From Liolophura sinensis (Eukaryota; Mollusca; Polyplacophora; Chitonida; Chitonidae): a stretch of DNA of 60,000 nt. The stretch is from assembly GCF_032854445.1 (NCBI RefSeq), contig NC_088300.1, forward strand, positions 17,863,570-17,923,569. Direction: 5' to 3'. Shown piece after piece: positions 48,501 to 60,000 of this stretch. A model generated the notes under the pieces. It saw nothing but the letters and a program-made list of their open reading frames with translations, had not been told where the DNA came from and searched no databases. The translations under genes and the position numbers were made by a program. The first letter of the stretch is position 1. Each line of letters starts with the position of its first letter.

Positions 48501-51500
48501 ATGTGGTAATACCCACGGAGAACTTTTTTTTATAGTTTTTATAGCCAAGTCGAACGACAGGCCTACCAGCTACGACACGAGGATCCATGCAGTCGGGCCA
48601 GCTGATTATGAGTTGCACTGATGACAACGGTCTGTCCATCTACACTGGTGAAAGTAACAATTAAGCTTATCTTTTATGTTATATATATGTTAAAAATATG
48701 TTAAAAATATCACCGGTAAAAATAAACAAGGTTTGAATTATAATGGAAACAGTGATTGACAACACATAGAAATGCCAAATTAAATTCTGCCTGAGTTCCA
48801 GTTACGGGCTCCAAGGTATAGCATGCTGTGGACTATCATGCGTGCACAGCAGCCTGGAGGCAAGGTCTGAACTGGAGGGCCGCTCTGTAGCTCTGTGGCT
48901 GTTGTAGGGCAATGGCTAGCGGCTCTCTACAGTTCGTGTTACAGCCTGCTGTTTCAAGGTAAACTTCTGCATTTCGCATGTGAAAATCTGGACTCTTCAC
49001 AGTACAATGCTCTGTGTTACTGCAAGGGCAATGCCACCCTTGAGCATGGAATAATTTCAAAATTAGTTGTAAAAGTATAGCAGTTTTTTTCTGCCGTCTG
49101 TGTTGTACACATAGAGAAGCCTCACATGCCTGCAAGGATTGTACCGCTGAGACGTCACAAGGTCAATCAAAGTGGAGTAGATTTTCTGATGTTTGTTCAC
49201 CAAATTCTGCCGTTTATCTTCCCTTTTCGACATTTTAAACGATCAGAATTGAATCAAGAAACATAACATCTATGTGCAGTTTTGAAGGTCTAGTGCTGGG
49301 GTTCTACTTCAGTTACTGTCTCAACATATGCTTACCTGCATCAAATAGGTAGTATCAAATAGCAAGCTGTAGAGGATAGAGGACATGTGATGTATTCGAC
49401 TGTCAGAAGTGGGGAAAGCCAGGTCAACATTCTGTAAACACACAATAGACAGTAACAGTTTAACTTCACGTAACAAGCCGTAAACATACCCAACACATTT
49501 ATCTCAATATTGAAAATGCCGTTAAAGAGGCTATACCACAGACTTCTGGCATCGATCAGCGCTATTCCCATCAAGTTTCTGCTGCTATATGTAGTTTAGA
49601 ATAGTACAAATAATTACAGTTCATAAAATATCAAGAGCCTCCTCTGTGTACATAGAAACCATCCAAAATCTGTAACATTACTCCATATTTTATAAAGCCA
49701 ATCATATTACACCTTTTTCAAACTTCAGAATCATTTTAACACCGTAAATAGTATAAGTATGAATCTGTTACTTAGTGAAAGGCAACAATTTGATTGATTA
49801 ATAATTGATGTTTGTAAATATAGAAAATTTTATTTGATTATCAAATATTAAATTTTGCCACAAATCTCTGGTATGGCTTTTTAACTGTGAAGAAGTTAAG
49901 GTATATCCAGGTAAATTTCAAAGGTTCCATGAGCTTTTGATCGTCATACCAGGATGTTTATGAGGAGAATAAGACCTTTAATTTCAAGTATCGTTTAGAT
50001 GTCAGTACTACAAATGACTGGCTGATATCTAAACATTCCACTGTATACATGTACTGTAATAAATAAAGTACTATTCATAATTACTTCCAAAAGTATGACT
50101 GTATAAAGCCATGTTTACATTAACTGAGAGAATTTATCCTAGTTGTACTGTATTTACTATCGACCTGAGGCGCCATTTCAAATTCACAAACATGTACAGT
50201 ACATCTACCTGGTATCACATCCAAGCATTAATTGACTCATTTTCTTTATGTATTTATTCACTTGATTGCTTTGTAATGACTGGCTTCATTTATACATATT
50301 TGTCATGATAGTCAGTTTCCACAATGGTGGAGAGTCAGAGTCAGTTTCCACAATGGTGGAGAGTCCGAGTCAGTTTCCACAATGGTGGAGAGTCAGAGTA
50401 AGTTTCCACAATGGTGGAGAGTCAGAGTCCGAATCAGTTTCTGTGGCAAATACTGAAAAGTGTGTGAATCTTCGTGAATAATTTTGAATGTGTGACCTTT
50501 AGAAATGTAACTATGAAAACCATCTAAGGTCACATATATAAACAGTGGTGGAATCCACACATTTTTTATTTTTGGAAGCAATTAAATGTCATGAGATATT
50601 ACTTCTAGTGTGAAAATTTACATTTTCCCAGCAGGATATCATCCTACCTTCCAAACACCTCTCTAAGCACTTTTCTAAACTCAATAGAACTCCAAAAATC
50701 TGGCAAAATGAGCAACTTAGTCATGGAGGAAATTTGAGGAAATTTTAAGTGTCATAACTAACCATTCAGTCACAACCCAATCACTCATAACCACCATCAC
50801 TATATAGTACACTTACCCTAAACTGTTGTGCTGAGAGGAAGAGATAGAATTCTGCCCTGCCCACACTGAAAAGCCCATCTCTAGCTGCCAGGGAGTGAAG
50901 CAGTCTGGTCATGAAAATGCCCTCTACCACCATGGGTACCACACCCACCACACTGAGGGGTGGATCTACAAGTAAAGTACACAGATACCGTACCTGGCAC
51001 TGACAGTCATTCCACAAGATGGCATACAAATACTGTATCTGGTACTGACAGTAATTCCACTGGATGGTGTACAGATACTGTACCTGGTACTGACATTCAT
51101 TTCACTGGATGGTGTACAGATACCGTACCTGGCACTGACAGTCATTCCACTGGATGGTGTACAGATACCGTACCTGGTACTGACAGTCATTTCACTGGAT
51201 GGTGTACAGAAACTGTACCTGGCACTGACAGTCATTTCACTGGATGGTGTACAGATACCGTACTTGGCACTGACAGTCATTTCACTGGAAGGTGTACAGA
51301 TACCGTACCTGGTACTGACAGTAATTCCACTGGATGGTGTACAGATACCGTACCTGGTACTGACAGTCATTTCACTAGATGGTGTACAGATACCGTACCT
51401 GGTACTGACAGTCATTCCACTGGATGGTGTACAGATACCGTACCTGGCACTGACAGTCATTCCACTGGATGGTGTACAGATACCGTACCTGGCACTGACA

Positions 51501-54500
51501 GTCATTTCACTGGATGGTGTACAGATACTGTACCTGGCACTGACAGTCATTCCACTGGATGGTGTACAGATACTGTACCTGGTACTGACATTCATTTCAC
51601 TGGATGGTGTACAGATACCGTACCTGGCACTGACAGTCATTTCACTGGATGGTGTACAGATACTGTACCTGGCACTGACAGTCATTCCACTGGATGGTGT
51701 ACAGATACTGTACCTGGTACTGACAGTCATTCCACTGGATGGTGTACAGATACCGTACCTGGTACTGACAGTCATTTCACTGGAAGGTGTACAGATACCG
51801 TACCTGGTACTGACAGTCATTCCACTGGATTGTGGACAGATACTGTATCTGGCACTGACAGTCATTCCACAAGATGGCACACAAATACTGTATCTGGTAC
51901 TGACAGTCATTCCACTGGATGGTATACAGGTACATGTACATGTAAAGTACATTTGTGGACGTGCATCTTGAAATCATTATACCAGTACAGCATTTTATAA
52001 CAATAGAGCTCATCATAAAGGTTTCCCACATATTTGCATGTCATGTGACATGCATTTATTTATTTATTTATTTATTTGATTGGTGTTTTACATCATACTC
52101 AAAAATATTTCACTTTTCACCACGGCAGCCAGCATTATGGTGGGAGGAAACCAGGCAGAGCCCTGTGGAAACCCACGACAATCCGCACGTTACGTGACAT
52201 AAAACTTACAACTTTAAAGCTGAAAATCGCTGAGTGAAAAGGGCTATATATGTACAGTATGTAATGCTGAAAACATTCATCTACGGTCAAAACTACTCGT
52301 CCAAAATTGTCCATGTACTACACCTGGCACATTTACATGCTATATAGTGCGCATACAATGTACTGGTGGCTAGGAAGAACGTATGCTTTCTAATCAAATT
52401 GTTCTCAGTGCACAAAAACAACATTCAATTAAACAGAAGTGATGCCACATAAGCTGGCAATATTAACTTGATCCCTGACATCACTGCTTTTTTTTTATTT
52501 ATTTAATTACATGTATTTACTTAATAGTATTTAAACGCCAAATACAAGAATTTAACACTCATACGATGGTCCGTTTTATGTTTGAAGGGAAAGCAGAGTG
52601 CCCAGGATAAACCACCATGCACACTATACCAGTGTAAGACAACTTGAACAAAGATTAGACTTCACAAGCAGCCACACGGGCATTGTCAACAGATTTATAC
52701 TGTTATAAAGCCCCAACAAATGGAAAAAGCAGGGGAATCCATAAAATCCCTGTTCAACTGGAACCTATATCTCCATAAAAAACGCTATTCTACGAATACT
52801 GTTAGTTATATGGTTAATCAGTGAGAACAGGCCAATTGCTTCAGTGATCTGACCATTATTTTCACAATTGTACGAAGGGACGTAGCCTAGTCAGTGACTT
52901 ACCCTCTTTCCATTCTCTGGGTTTCACAAGACGTAAGAGTCTTTGCAAGGTTTCCTTTTCTTCAGGTCTTTTTGCTGTAAACAGGTTCAGCTTTTCTACA
53001 TGTACTCTCAACCTACTGACCTTCGTTCTCCATTTCTACAATGACAGAATCAGCTTTTTTAGAAACGTAAAAATGTTGAAAAGATTATATTTCTGCAAAG
53101 TACAAAAACATGCGCGAAAGATGAATTAAATTTAACAAGGCATTCAAAGAATGTCGGTAGCTCACCTGAGTGAGCTGTTTGTAAAACTGCATAATGTTCC
53201 AGTCATGTAATACATTCAAATATTGACCTATAAACCCCCAAAAAGGTTGAGTGATTGACACTGTCATATACAGATATTATCCTCTAATTATGTAGCTCTA
53301 AGACCTTGCCATCAAATCAACAAGAAAGACCAAAATTATTATACTGCCACAACAATCAACGTTCATCGTATGCATACGGATTGCAGAGCAATTGTAACCC
53401 TGTGAATGGCTGAGCAAAATGTTGCGCTATGAGACTTCCTTGGTCTTTGATAGGCAAATCGCTATCGATGATTGGCTATCCGTATACTATGGATTGCCAC
53501 TGCAACCCTATGATTGGCCAAAAACTTTAACCAAACAGGATACCGACATCAACAAAGCCATAAACAATATCTGATCCCCCTCTCACAATACATCTCCTTA
53601 CTTTGTAAGGTGACCTAAAAATAGTTTCAATAGTGCATTCTTCAGCATCTGCAAAAACTGCTTCTCTGATGCACCTTAATGATTTATTTATTAATTTGAC
53701 TGGTGTTTTATGCCATACTCAAGAATATTTTACTTATATGACGGCAGCCAGCATTATGGTGGGAGGACCCAGGACCATTCACAGGTTGCTGGCAGACCTT
53801 CTCCATCTTAATGACATCAGGTAATCCTGCGGAACACCAATTGTTCTCGTTTGGATTATCATTTTGTTTATTAAATTTTGTAAGCTCACTACAGCCCAGA
53901 CCCTCTGAACTATTGACTTCATATTTTGAAGTAAAATTACCCTAAACTGGTACCTGAAGTTGTTTGCTAGCTAATTCAAACCTGTTACAGTCACAAAAAG
54001 ACTATGTTTTTCCTGAACATCATTTCCTAAAGTTTCAACCAACATATGTTTTACATCACTGGGTAATTTAACATTTGCTGTAAATAAAAATTAAACCAAT
54101 GCACCTTTCATGGTCAATTGTTGCAATGCGGGATCTGTCTTGGAAGCATGTGATACTGATGTGAAATATGGTACGAACACTACATGGTACTACCTCGTAC
54201 TGGAGAAATGCTTTTGCAATCAGCTATACACCAGGAAATACAATATGACCACCATGCTATTCACCACTCAAATCTACAGATATCAACTGACCATAATCAA
54301 TGGAGAGTTCAAATGGAAGTGCAACTTCATCTAATCTATACTGTACATGTAGAAAAGTCTTTGGCACTCAAATCTACGTGACAGTCCCCTTTAAATCTAT
54401 GAAAGTCAAGTATTAATACATCTAGGTAATGAAGAATTTTCATGAAACTTTGAGCCAGTAATATTCAATCTCACATTGCGATTAATTTATAGAACTCCAC

Positions 54501-57500
54501 TTTATCTTTTATAATTACATGGCGTTCTGTTATGATGACATTTTGTGAATAAATTATCTTAACATTTTGGTTGTTAGAAGGCAGAGAAATATATGAAAGA
54601 TACCTAGCTAAAAATATCTGTGTCATTCTGCCCTGCCAGATGTCAGTTGATGATAAACTTGATAGAAAATGCATTGAAGATATCCTCTGTACAATGCCAA
54701 ATTCTGACTTGCCAAACAACAGAGCAGTACAACACTGTGTTTGATTAATCTGGCATTAGAATTATATACAGATCAGTATGTGATTATTTCAAGGTAGAAT
54801 ACATAGCAAATTTGCTTTCAGTAAATGTTTTTTTGCCATTTATCACGGCGTTATATTTTTCTGTCATGGGAGTCACACATGATCAACAATCTGTAAAAAC
54901 CCATAGCTGTTCATTTTTCCCCTTTTACATCTTGCAAATCTTCAACAATTTGATGAGGCAAACGCATATGGTAAATTGGTTGGTGCCACTGTAAGACTAC
55001 GATTTAGATAGAATGTGCAAGCAGTGAGGATTTTTTCATCGCAGCTGTCACGAGAGTCACAGTTAGTCTTTACCATTTTTGCCACTTGCCATGTTAGCTA
55101 GGCAAGACGTATACCCCTCAATGATGGTCCTTTACAGGGCTGCAAGAAAAATATACTATGGATGAATCTTCCCTTATTTCCTGAAGTAGCATAAGAAAAC
55201 AATAAAGAAAAGGAACAGTAGAGTCACGGGAGTGGCTGTGGAATGGCTGTATTTCTCCAGGGTCACTGACTTCTGTGTGTATACTGCGTCTTCTGAGCCC
55301 ATGCCGACAAAGTGCTGCCACTACTGAAGTATCATGCCACAGACACCAGACATGACACCCCACCCAGTCACATTATACTGACACCAGGCCAACCAGTCAT
55401 GTTTCCTTGAACTATCTTGTCAATGCTGAGCGTCAAGAGAGGCACAAGCAAGTACCATTTTTAAAGTTTTGGTATGACTCAAACTGGCTCAGTAAAATGT
55501 GTCATGTTCATAATACAATATTATTTGCACCTCTGCATTCTTCTCTCTCTCTCTACCTGTATATACATATATGTCAATCATAGCACTTGCAGGACATCTT
55601 ACCACAATACCATGAGCAGCCAGGACAACGGTATCATGTATCCCTTTGACAGTTACATACCACGTGTGCAAATCACCTTTTTATCACCTGTATATCTATG
55701 AGCACACCTTTGCAGTTAACTGCTACTGCCTGGTATCTTCATCCAAGCACTGAAACGAATTCCATGACTTACATAAGTGAACATGATCTGTTTACCATGA
55801 AACTTTCAGAACCTTTATGGCACCTACAAAACATTATCAAACCTCATCTCCATAACACAACACTCATCTGTGTCTCTAGCACCTCTAGACCACCTGGGAG
55901 ATATTCATTATGAAACCATTAATAGAGGTAATCACCATTACTATCACTGATTACCAAACCACCAAAGCTCAACATTTTATCACTCACTTGCATATCTGAG
56001 ACAAACTTCTCCTGAGCCTCAGCTATAATGACCTTGGAGGCTTTACTGCTCCTCAAAAATGCTGGCGTCATTAGCCCTAGCCCTGAAGAAGAAAAAAAGA
56101 CAGGTGGAACAAATCAAAGATGTTGCTTCTTGGACAGAGACTTTTATATGGACTTAAGGACAAAACAAAGAATTGACTTTACTGAGTTCAGTGTAGTAAT
56201 TCAGTAGGAACATGATGCAATAGTATGTTTCGTTCTGACATTTTGTTTAAGTTTAGAGTGTTAGAAATGACTGCAGTGTTTAGTTTTACAGATAATAATC
56301 TCACTCTCCTGAGTTTATAACATTCCTCAAGCTCTAATGACTAAGCTCATCAGAAAAGGGGGGAAAAGAGCTCGCCTCTGTTCATTTATTTACTTCATTG
56401 AGATTTTATGTACTTAAAAATATTTAAGTTATCCTCTTTTGTGCATAGAAACCAATATTTTCACATATGACTGGAAAGTAAGCCAGCATGAGCTGTACTT
56501 GAAATCACAGGCACCGCATTGGTGAGAGGTTCCTGGATGATTGGGCCATGCTGGCGAGCTAACCCTCTCGGCCACGGAGGCCATCATGTTTTCTTTAGAA
56601 ATGGGCAAATACATGTATCAGTCATTTTTTTTCTTCAATGTTTCATTAAAATTTTAAAGGCAAGGATAACACTAAAATGGAGTATATATCAGATGAAAGA
56701 CCATTCAAGACTCGCCAAGAAAATAGTCAGGTTTACTTTTCCAACCAAGTGAAACGTCAGATTCTATGGTAGTCTGTAGTGAACCAGATGGTATCAGACA
56801 TCACATCCACATTTGTTTGCTTGAGATAGTTTGTTTCAAGGTGCGTTCGGCAAATGTATTCATAAATCTATATGTACATGTATACTCATGTTTAATGATG
56901 AAATGTAGCAATATATATGTGTTAAGAGGCAAAAAACTGATGTGACGTCAATGGTCTTGAGACCCCCCTTTTCTGATGAGCTTACTGTCAGCCACCATAT
57001 AATTCAAACTTTCAAATGTAATTTACTAGGTTGAAAAAATTAAAAACAAGAACTAAAAAGAACTATTTTTATTGACAACGTTTAGTGGTCTTTCATCTGA
57101 CATGTACTTCACGTTAGCATTTTCTTTACCTTCAATATAATTTCTGATGATAATTTCTGTGATACAGTGTATGTCCAAGAAATGATCTCTGTCAATGTTT
57201 ACCTGGGTTACATTCCAAAACCACAGTCTCATCAGGTAATAAATCACAGACTTTCTCAACCACACAGTCTGCAACAGAGAGTAGACAAGCATTGCTGTAA
57301 ACATGACCCTTAATTTGGTGAAAATTGCCTGAACTGTACAATGAAACTTGAAATGTGGCATTCTGAAATGCTTTGTCAAATCAATGGAGTACTGAGTTAA
57401 TCAAAAAACATTTTGTAACAGCCTTTACTCACTTTCACCCTTAGCATCATTCCCTCAAAACTCAATGTCCACTTTTTTAAATGGCCACAGATTTGTTTCA

Positions 57501-57742
57501 TGTTTACCTGAGATGTTCTTATCAAGGAGATAATTAGCCATTGGCCGCTTGTTTTCTTTTAGCTGAACCTGAGCCTCTGTAACCAGTTCCTCAGTAATCT
57601 TCTTCTGAAATTCTTGGACGCTGGACAGCATACGAGAAGACATGGGCAAGGCACTCCAGCCAGCATTGAACCAGCCTCCAACCTCTCTTCGCATGATTGC
57701 ACACAGACATGGGTAACAAATATTGTACAGACTTTTCATCAT
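42527..57742 (-). CDS. TFB2M: Mitochondrial transcription factor B2 / dimethyladenosine transferase 2, ten coding exons
   Basis: Acts in mitochondria, helping mitochondrial RNA polymerase open promoters; derived from the KsgA/Dim1 rRNA dimethylase family. Coding exons: 57508-57742, 57203-57268, 55988-56082, 52903-53035, 50817-50965, 49336-49431, 46705-46758, 45529-45707, 44147-44249, 42527-42652. All introns are GT-AG and phases agree; the total is 411 aa (human protein about 396). The first about 45 residues (MMKSLYNICYPCLCAIMRRE...) have a plausible mitochondrial targeting character. The SAM-site-like motif VVLECNPGLG is at 94-103, VIIAEA at 118-123, and VVGVVP at 182-187 stands where true methylases have an N-L/I-P-Y/F motif. 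Later matches are FSVGRAEFYLFLSAQQF, MMYLVHLKPKARI and GWEELPKFIAFLKQM. The start has an in-frame TGA just upstream, and a splice acceptor at 57752-57754 implies a noncoding first exon. The exon 7 donor could be six bases or fewer off. Confidence 0.93.
43349..43434 (+). mobile_element. SINE family 1, tail fragment
   Basis: ccataatgctggccgcagtc, gtataagtgaaatattcttt, aacaatcaaataaataaata. In the last TFB2M intron. Confidence 0.8.
46093..46672 (+). mobile_element. SINE family 1, head and tail separated by an insertion
   Basis: Head at 46093-46170 (gtggccgaggaggtaagcac, aggctctcaccaatgaggtc) and tail at 46556-46672 (ttcctcccaccacaaagctg, gtcgtataagtgaaataatc). Between them is a 385-bp segment that includes a MITE-like inverted repeat. 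In a TFB2M intron. Confidence 0.65.
46209..46403. mobile_element. MITE-like element with about 48-bp imperfect terminal inverted repeats
   Basis: The left arm (46209-46256) reads ggtgggctttatgagccata ... taggaactctgaagtca. The right arm (46352-46403), reverse-complemented, reads ggtgaactttatggaccatc ... taggaactctgacgtca. The centre is about 95 bp with no coding sequence. Short palindromic elements of this kind are typically non-autonomous DNA transposons; the superfamily is unknown. Confidence 0.65.
47065..47290 (-). mobile_element. SINE family 2 fragment
   Basis: agacatgatgcctcacccag, tcagactaaccaacatgaca. Diverged, no head. In a TFB2M intron. Confidence 0.5.
47740..47936. repeat. Recent tandem duplication of about 108 bp
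   Basis: Two nearly identical blocks, each with ccacaaaagccatctggctc and tttatgccaaataatataat, then tgtttattgcagacaggatg and tccatacac. Only one or two bases differ, so the event is recent. Confidence 0.9.
50308..50435. repeat. 29-bp minisatellite
   Basis: Four units of gtcagtttccacaatggtgg then agagtcaga. Confidence 0.92.
50966..51955. repeat. 45-bp minisatellite abutting the TFB2M exon 5 acceptor
   Basis: About 21 units of gtgtacagataccgtacctg followed by gtactgacagtcattccact and ggatg, with two frequent states at several sites. The period is divisible by three, so ORFs run open in several frames on both strands; these are not genes. The array lies wholly in the intron before exon 5 (gene sense) and begins right at its splice acceptor. 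Confidence 0.95.
52053..52192 (-). mobile_element. SINE family 1, 3' half
   Basis: (ATTT)n then gattggtgttttacatcata, cattatggtgggaggaaacc, acgacaatccgcac. Truncated before the head. Confidence 0.85.
52500..52790 (-). mobile_element. SINE family 3, degraded copy
   Basis: ttaacactcatacgatggtc, gtgcccaggataaaccacca, cattgtcaacagatttatac, aaaatccctgttcaactgga. Matches the copy at about 34.8-35.2 kb in block order. Confidence 0.5.
53681..53802 (-). mobile_element. SINE family 1, 3' half
   Basis: gactggtgttttatgccata, ctcaagaatattttacttat, cagcattatggtgggaggac, caggttgctggcagacctt. Confidence 0.82.
53830..55250. other. Intron 3 sequence of TFB2M without recognised elements
   Basis: Unique AT-rich DNA; small ORFs here have no family features. 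Confidence 0.5.
55255..55490 (-). mobile_element. SINE family 2, body
   Basis: gaagtatcatgccacagaca, catgacaccccacccagtca, caatgctgagcgtcaagaga, tttggtatgact. Head missing. Confidence 0.65.
56384..56585 (-). mobile_element. SINE family 1, head with shortened body
   Basis: agccagcatgagctgtactt, cgcattggtgagaggttcct, gagctaaccctctcggccac followed by ggaggcc, the end of the tRNA-like head. The central body is deleted; a degraded tail precedes it. Confidence 0.8.
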
Positions 57743-57879
57743 TCAGGTCTGCAAATTCAAACATAATGAAAGAACATAGTTCATTGATTGTTAGTTTCAT
57801 GCTTATTTTTTAAATTAACTTTGTTTTCATGATGAACTTAGTCCTACAATAACACTGTCTCTTTACAAAAATTTGGATT

Positions 57880-58090
57880 TATCTCAAATTGGTGTTTAAC
57901 GCTATACTCAAGAATTCTTGTATGACAGTGTTTATGGGCAGAAGAAATGAAAGTGCAGGAGTACACAACCACTTCTTACAAGCTTGACAGCGTCTGGACT
58001 AAAAGTCGAAACAGAAGCTTCAAGAGCTGAATTTGAACACACCACCTTATAGGTAAAAAAATCATATAGATGCAGCCAGCCAGCCCTTCA
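57880..58090 (-). mobile_element. SINE family 3, degraded copy
   Basis: aattggtgtttaacgctata, ctcaagaattcttgtatgac, tttatgggcagaagaaatga, gagctgaatttgaacacacc. Lies upstream of the TFB2M coding start. Confidence 0.55.
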
Positions 58091-58879
58091 ACCAGCAAGC
58101 AAGGGTTCCTGAATGTTTTAAAAGATAAATGAAAGACTAGATCCTGTACTTTTTAACACACAATCATCAGCATTAATACTGGTTTCTGTGCAGTAAATAG
58201 TGCTCTCTCTCACCTATCCTCAGCCAGCTTAATATGTGTTCCAGCAGGACTATGAGGTAATAGATTAGTACCGAAGGTAATAGGTTAGTACCGAAGCCCA
58301 TAAAAAGCACAAAGTAAGCAATGGAACGATCTACACAGCGAAGCAACATTATTTCATCTCTTAACTTATCTTCGCAGTAACTTGTCTTCGTTTTGTTTCA
58401 TCGCTTTGAAATATCGTTCCATTGTTTCAAAGTAACATGTCATGGGTTAATTTGTTCCATCAGCCTTACAAGAAAAGAATTAGGTTCCTGGTGCATTGAT
58501 TATCAAATATGTATTTTATTACTATTTCTGCTTGGGTCACTGTTTTCGAACACTCATCAGGAGAAAAGCGCAAAGCTAGAAAACTCGATATGGGTGCATA
58601 TTTCACAAATGATTCAATACCTGGTCAATGCAGTACAGTGTCTATAGGCATATGCGAGCGCCAGTACAAATATTTAAAAAATCTAGTCATTCAAGGCTAT
58701 ACGGTGTCCAAATTTCGCTACATGACTGACAAAATACATTTTTGATGATTGTTCCATTTAACCACACATGCAAATTGTTAGGTTAACAAAAGCCAGTGGT
58801 GCGAAATAAGAAAGGTGCATTTCGCCACACAGCTTGTCAAGCGCCAAATAAGGTGAACATCAACGAAGTTTGAACTTAC

Positions 58880-59000
58880 AATTTTATGTCCTGCAGTGCC
58901 TGCCGTGTGAGCGAGTTACGGCCCTTGGGGCACTCTCCTCCATCGTGTGCGCTGCCATTGTTTGCACGTCGAGTAGATGGTTGTTGGCTTCAGCCGAAGC
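58880..59000 (-). other. Possible noncoding first exon of TFB2M
   Basis: On the minus strand a GC-richer stretch ends in ataaaatt and a strong GTAAGT donor (58879-58874). Joined to the acceptor at 57752 it would give a 5' leader. It contains an ATG with 24 codons and a stop, that is, a possible upstream ORF. This rests on sequence appearance only. Confidence 0.25.
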
Positions 59001-59564
59001 TTACTGCAAAGACGACCAATCAAACAGCCTGAGCGAGGTGATCTGTGGATCTAATAGACTTTGTCGATCGGTTAAAACTGATGTAAGAATATTTATGTAT
59101 TTAGAAGAGTGAGTGAAGGTGATCAGAGAAAGTAGTGTGCTCGCACAGGCATGGTCAGTTTCTTGACTGAGTGTTACAAACGTGTGAAGCCTTCAACTTC
59201 TGATCTAGTTTCAAAGAAACGTGTGCATTGGAATAGTGAATTGTCAGTCTGCCTTGACATTTTTGCAGTTAGTAATAAGTCTTTCAATGGCCATTAAGCG
59301 CATATTGTGACAGTATATTTATATACATGTACTGTAAGATAACATACATACATGTGATGAAGCCCAACATCAATAACATAGAACTAATATTGCTTCTAAT
59401 GTATGATGGAGCATGGACCACTTAACAGTTAACCACTGCCAAGCTTAATGCACATCAGACTGCATACTGTTTTCGTATTGCGCATCAGCGTATTTCTTTG
59501 ATGCGATTTCTAAATTTAATTGTACGTTCTCAATGGAAATGGCTGCTTCTGTATCATCCTTCTG

Positions 59565-59579
59565 CCACCAGGTGGCAGC
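59565..59579 (+). promoter_or_regulatory. CTCF-like binding motif
   Basis: ccaccaggtggcagc fits the bilaterian CTCF core pattern CCA-S-Y-AG-R-K-GGC-R-S-Y at every position. It is within about 1.8 kb upstream of the TFB2M start. A single match of 15 bp can occur by chance. Confidence 0.35.
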
Positions 59580-60000
59580 ACGCTAAGTTAACTCCACCCA
59601 CTGGACTTAATGATTGACAATTGGTCCAGTTAAGGCCAATCCTTTTCAGAATCTACTTTTTCATTCCTTGTTAGAATAATTTTTTGCGATTATCGCTAAC
59701 AACTGCATTATATAATTTTGTAATTTTTTTTTTCTTTTTTTTTTTTTGACGTTTGTTATTTTTGAAATTGGTTTGGGTAATGTATTTTCTTCGGGATGCT
59801 AAAGGTAGTTTAAAGTACATTGCTGTCTGGTCGTTATTACTAATATTTGGAACATGGTAACTGCGTTTAGTTATTGAATTTTTTTTATTTGATTCATTCA
59901 ATCAGTATGATCGTGTTCTATCTTTCGATCATTATGATTATATGAATATTATCATACTGATCGAGTTTATATTACCATACTGATCGAATAATGGAACAGG
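59580..60000. other. AT-rich window end, no gene
   Basis: Contains a poly-T tract near 59728 and, from 59898 on, several diverged copies in both orientations of a catactgatcga-type word. No gene seen. Confidence 0.5.

Noticed and set aside
50960-52000. 346-, 328- and 235-codon open frames on both strands
   Set aside because: They are the 45-bp repeat, whose length divisible by three keeps several frames open. The region is a TFB2M intron.
58870-59112. 80-codon plus-strand frame at the right end
   Set aside because: Probably antisense to the TFB2M leader region; no family features.

Overview
This is nuclear DNA of an invertebrate animal, most probably a lophotrochozoan (mollusc or brachiopod grade). 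Evidence: intron-rich genes with GT-AG junctions, two conserved eukaryotic housekeeping genes, a galaxin-like secreted protein of the kind found in shell and skeleton matrices, abundant tRNA-derived SINEs, an I/Nimb-like LINE with an RNase H domain, and the very frequent motif TACATGTA. I cannot name the species. No prokaryotic operon, CRISPR array or rRNA gene is present. Only three host genes are supported; long apparent ORFs elsewhere are artefacts of tandem repeats. Layout: (1) 1151-8050, minus strand: MED6 (Mediator subunit 6), seven coding exons; the C-terminal tail lies outside the window or was not recognised. (2) 8630-20531, plus strand, head-to-head with MED6 across about 580 bp: a galaxin-like gene of nine confident exons plus one tentative one (595 or 624 aa), with a signal peptide, about 20 di-cysteine (CC) repeats and a basic C-terminal module resembling an NTR/TIMP-type domain. 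One exon-intron junction of this gene has been amplified into a 13-copy minisatellite. (3) 20.7-42 kb: gene-poor repeat DNA. It holds several SINEs, a 2.4 kb satellite of 20-bp units interrupted by a 5.16 kb I/Nimb-like LINE (ORF1 open, ORF2 broken), and several larger-unit minisatellites. (4) 42527-57742, minus strand: TFB2M, the mitochondrial transcription factor B2 / rRNA-dimethylase-like protein, complete in ten coding exons (411 aa); its stop codon lies inside a minisatellite and its exon 5 acceptor abuts another. (5) 57.7-60 kb: upstream region of TFB2M with a possible noncoding first exon and a CTCF-like site. The genes are not functionally linked as far as the sequence shows: MED6 serves RNA polymerase II transcription, TFB2M serves mitochondrial transcription, and the galaxin-like protein is predicted to be extracellular. 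The most interesting material is at the junction between repeats and genes: minisatellites made from splice junctions, repeats providing a stop codon, nested transposons, and a retrotransposon sitting in its own satellite landing pad. I found no convincing evidence for an entirely new multi-gene system. All splice models come from reading GT-AG signals, phases and recalled family sequences by eye; no search was run.
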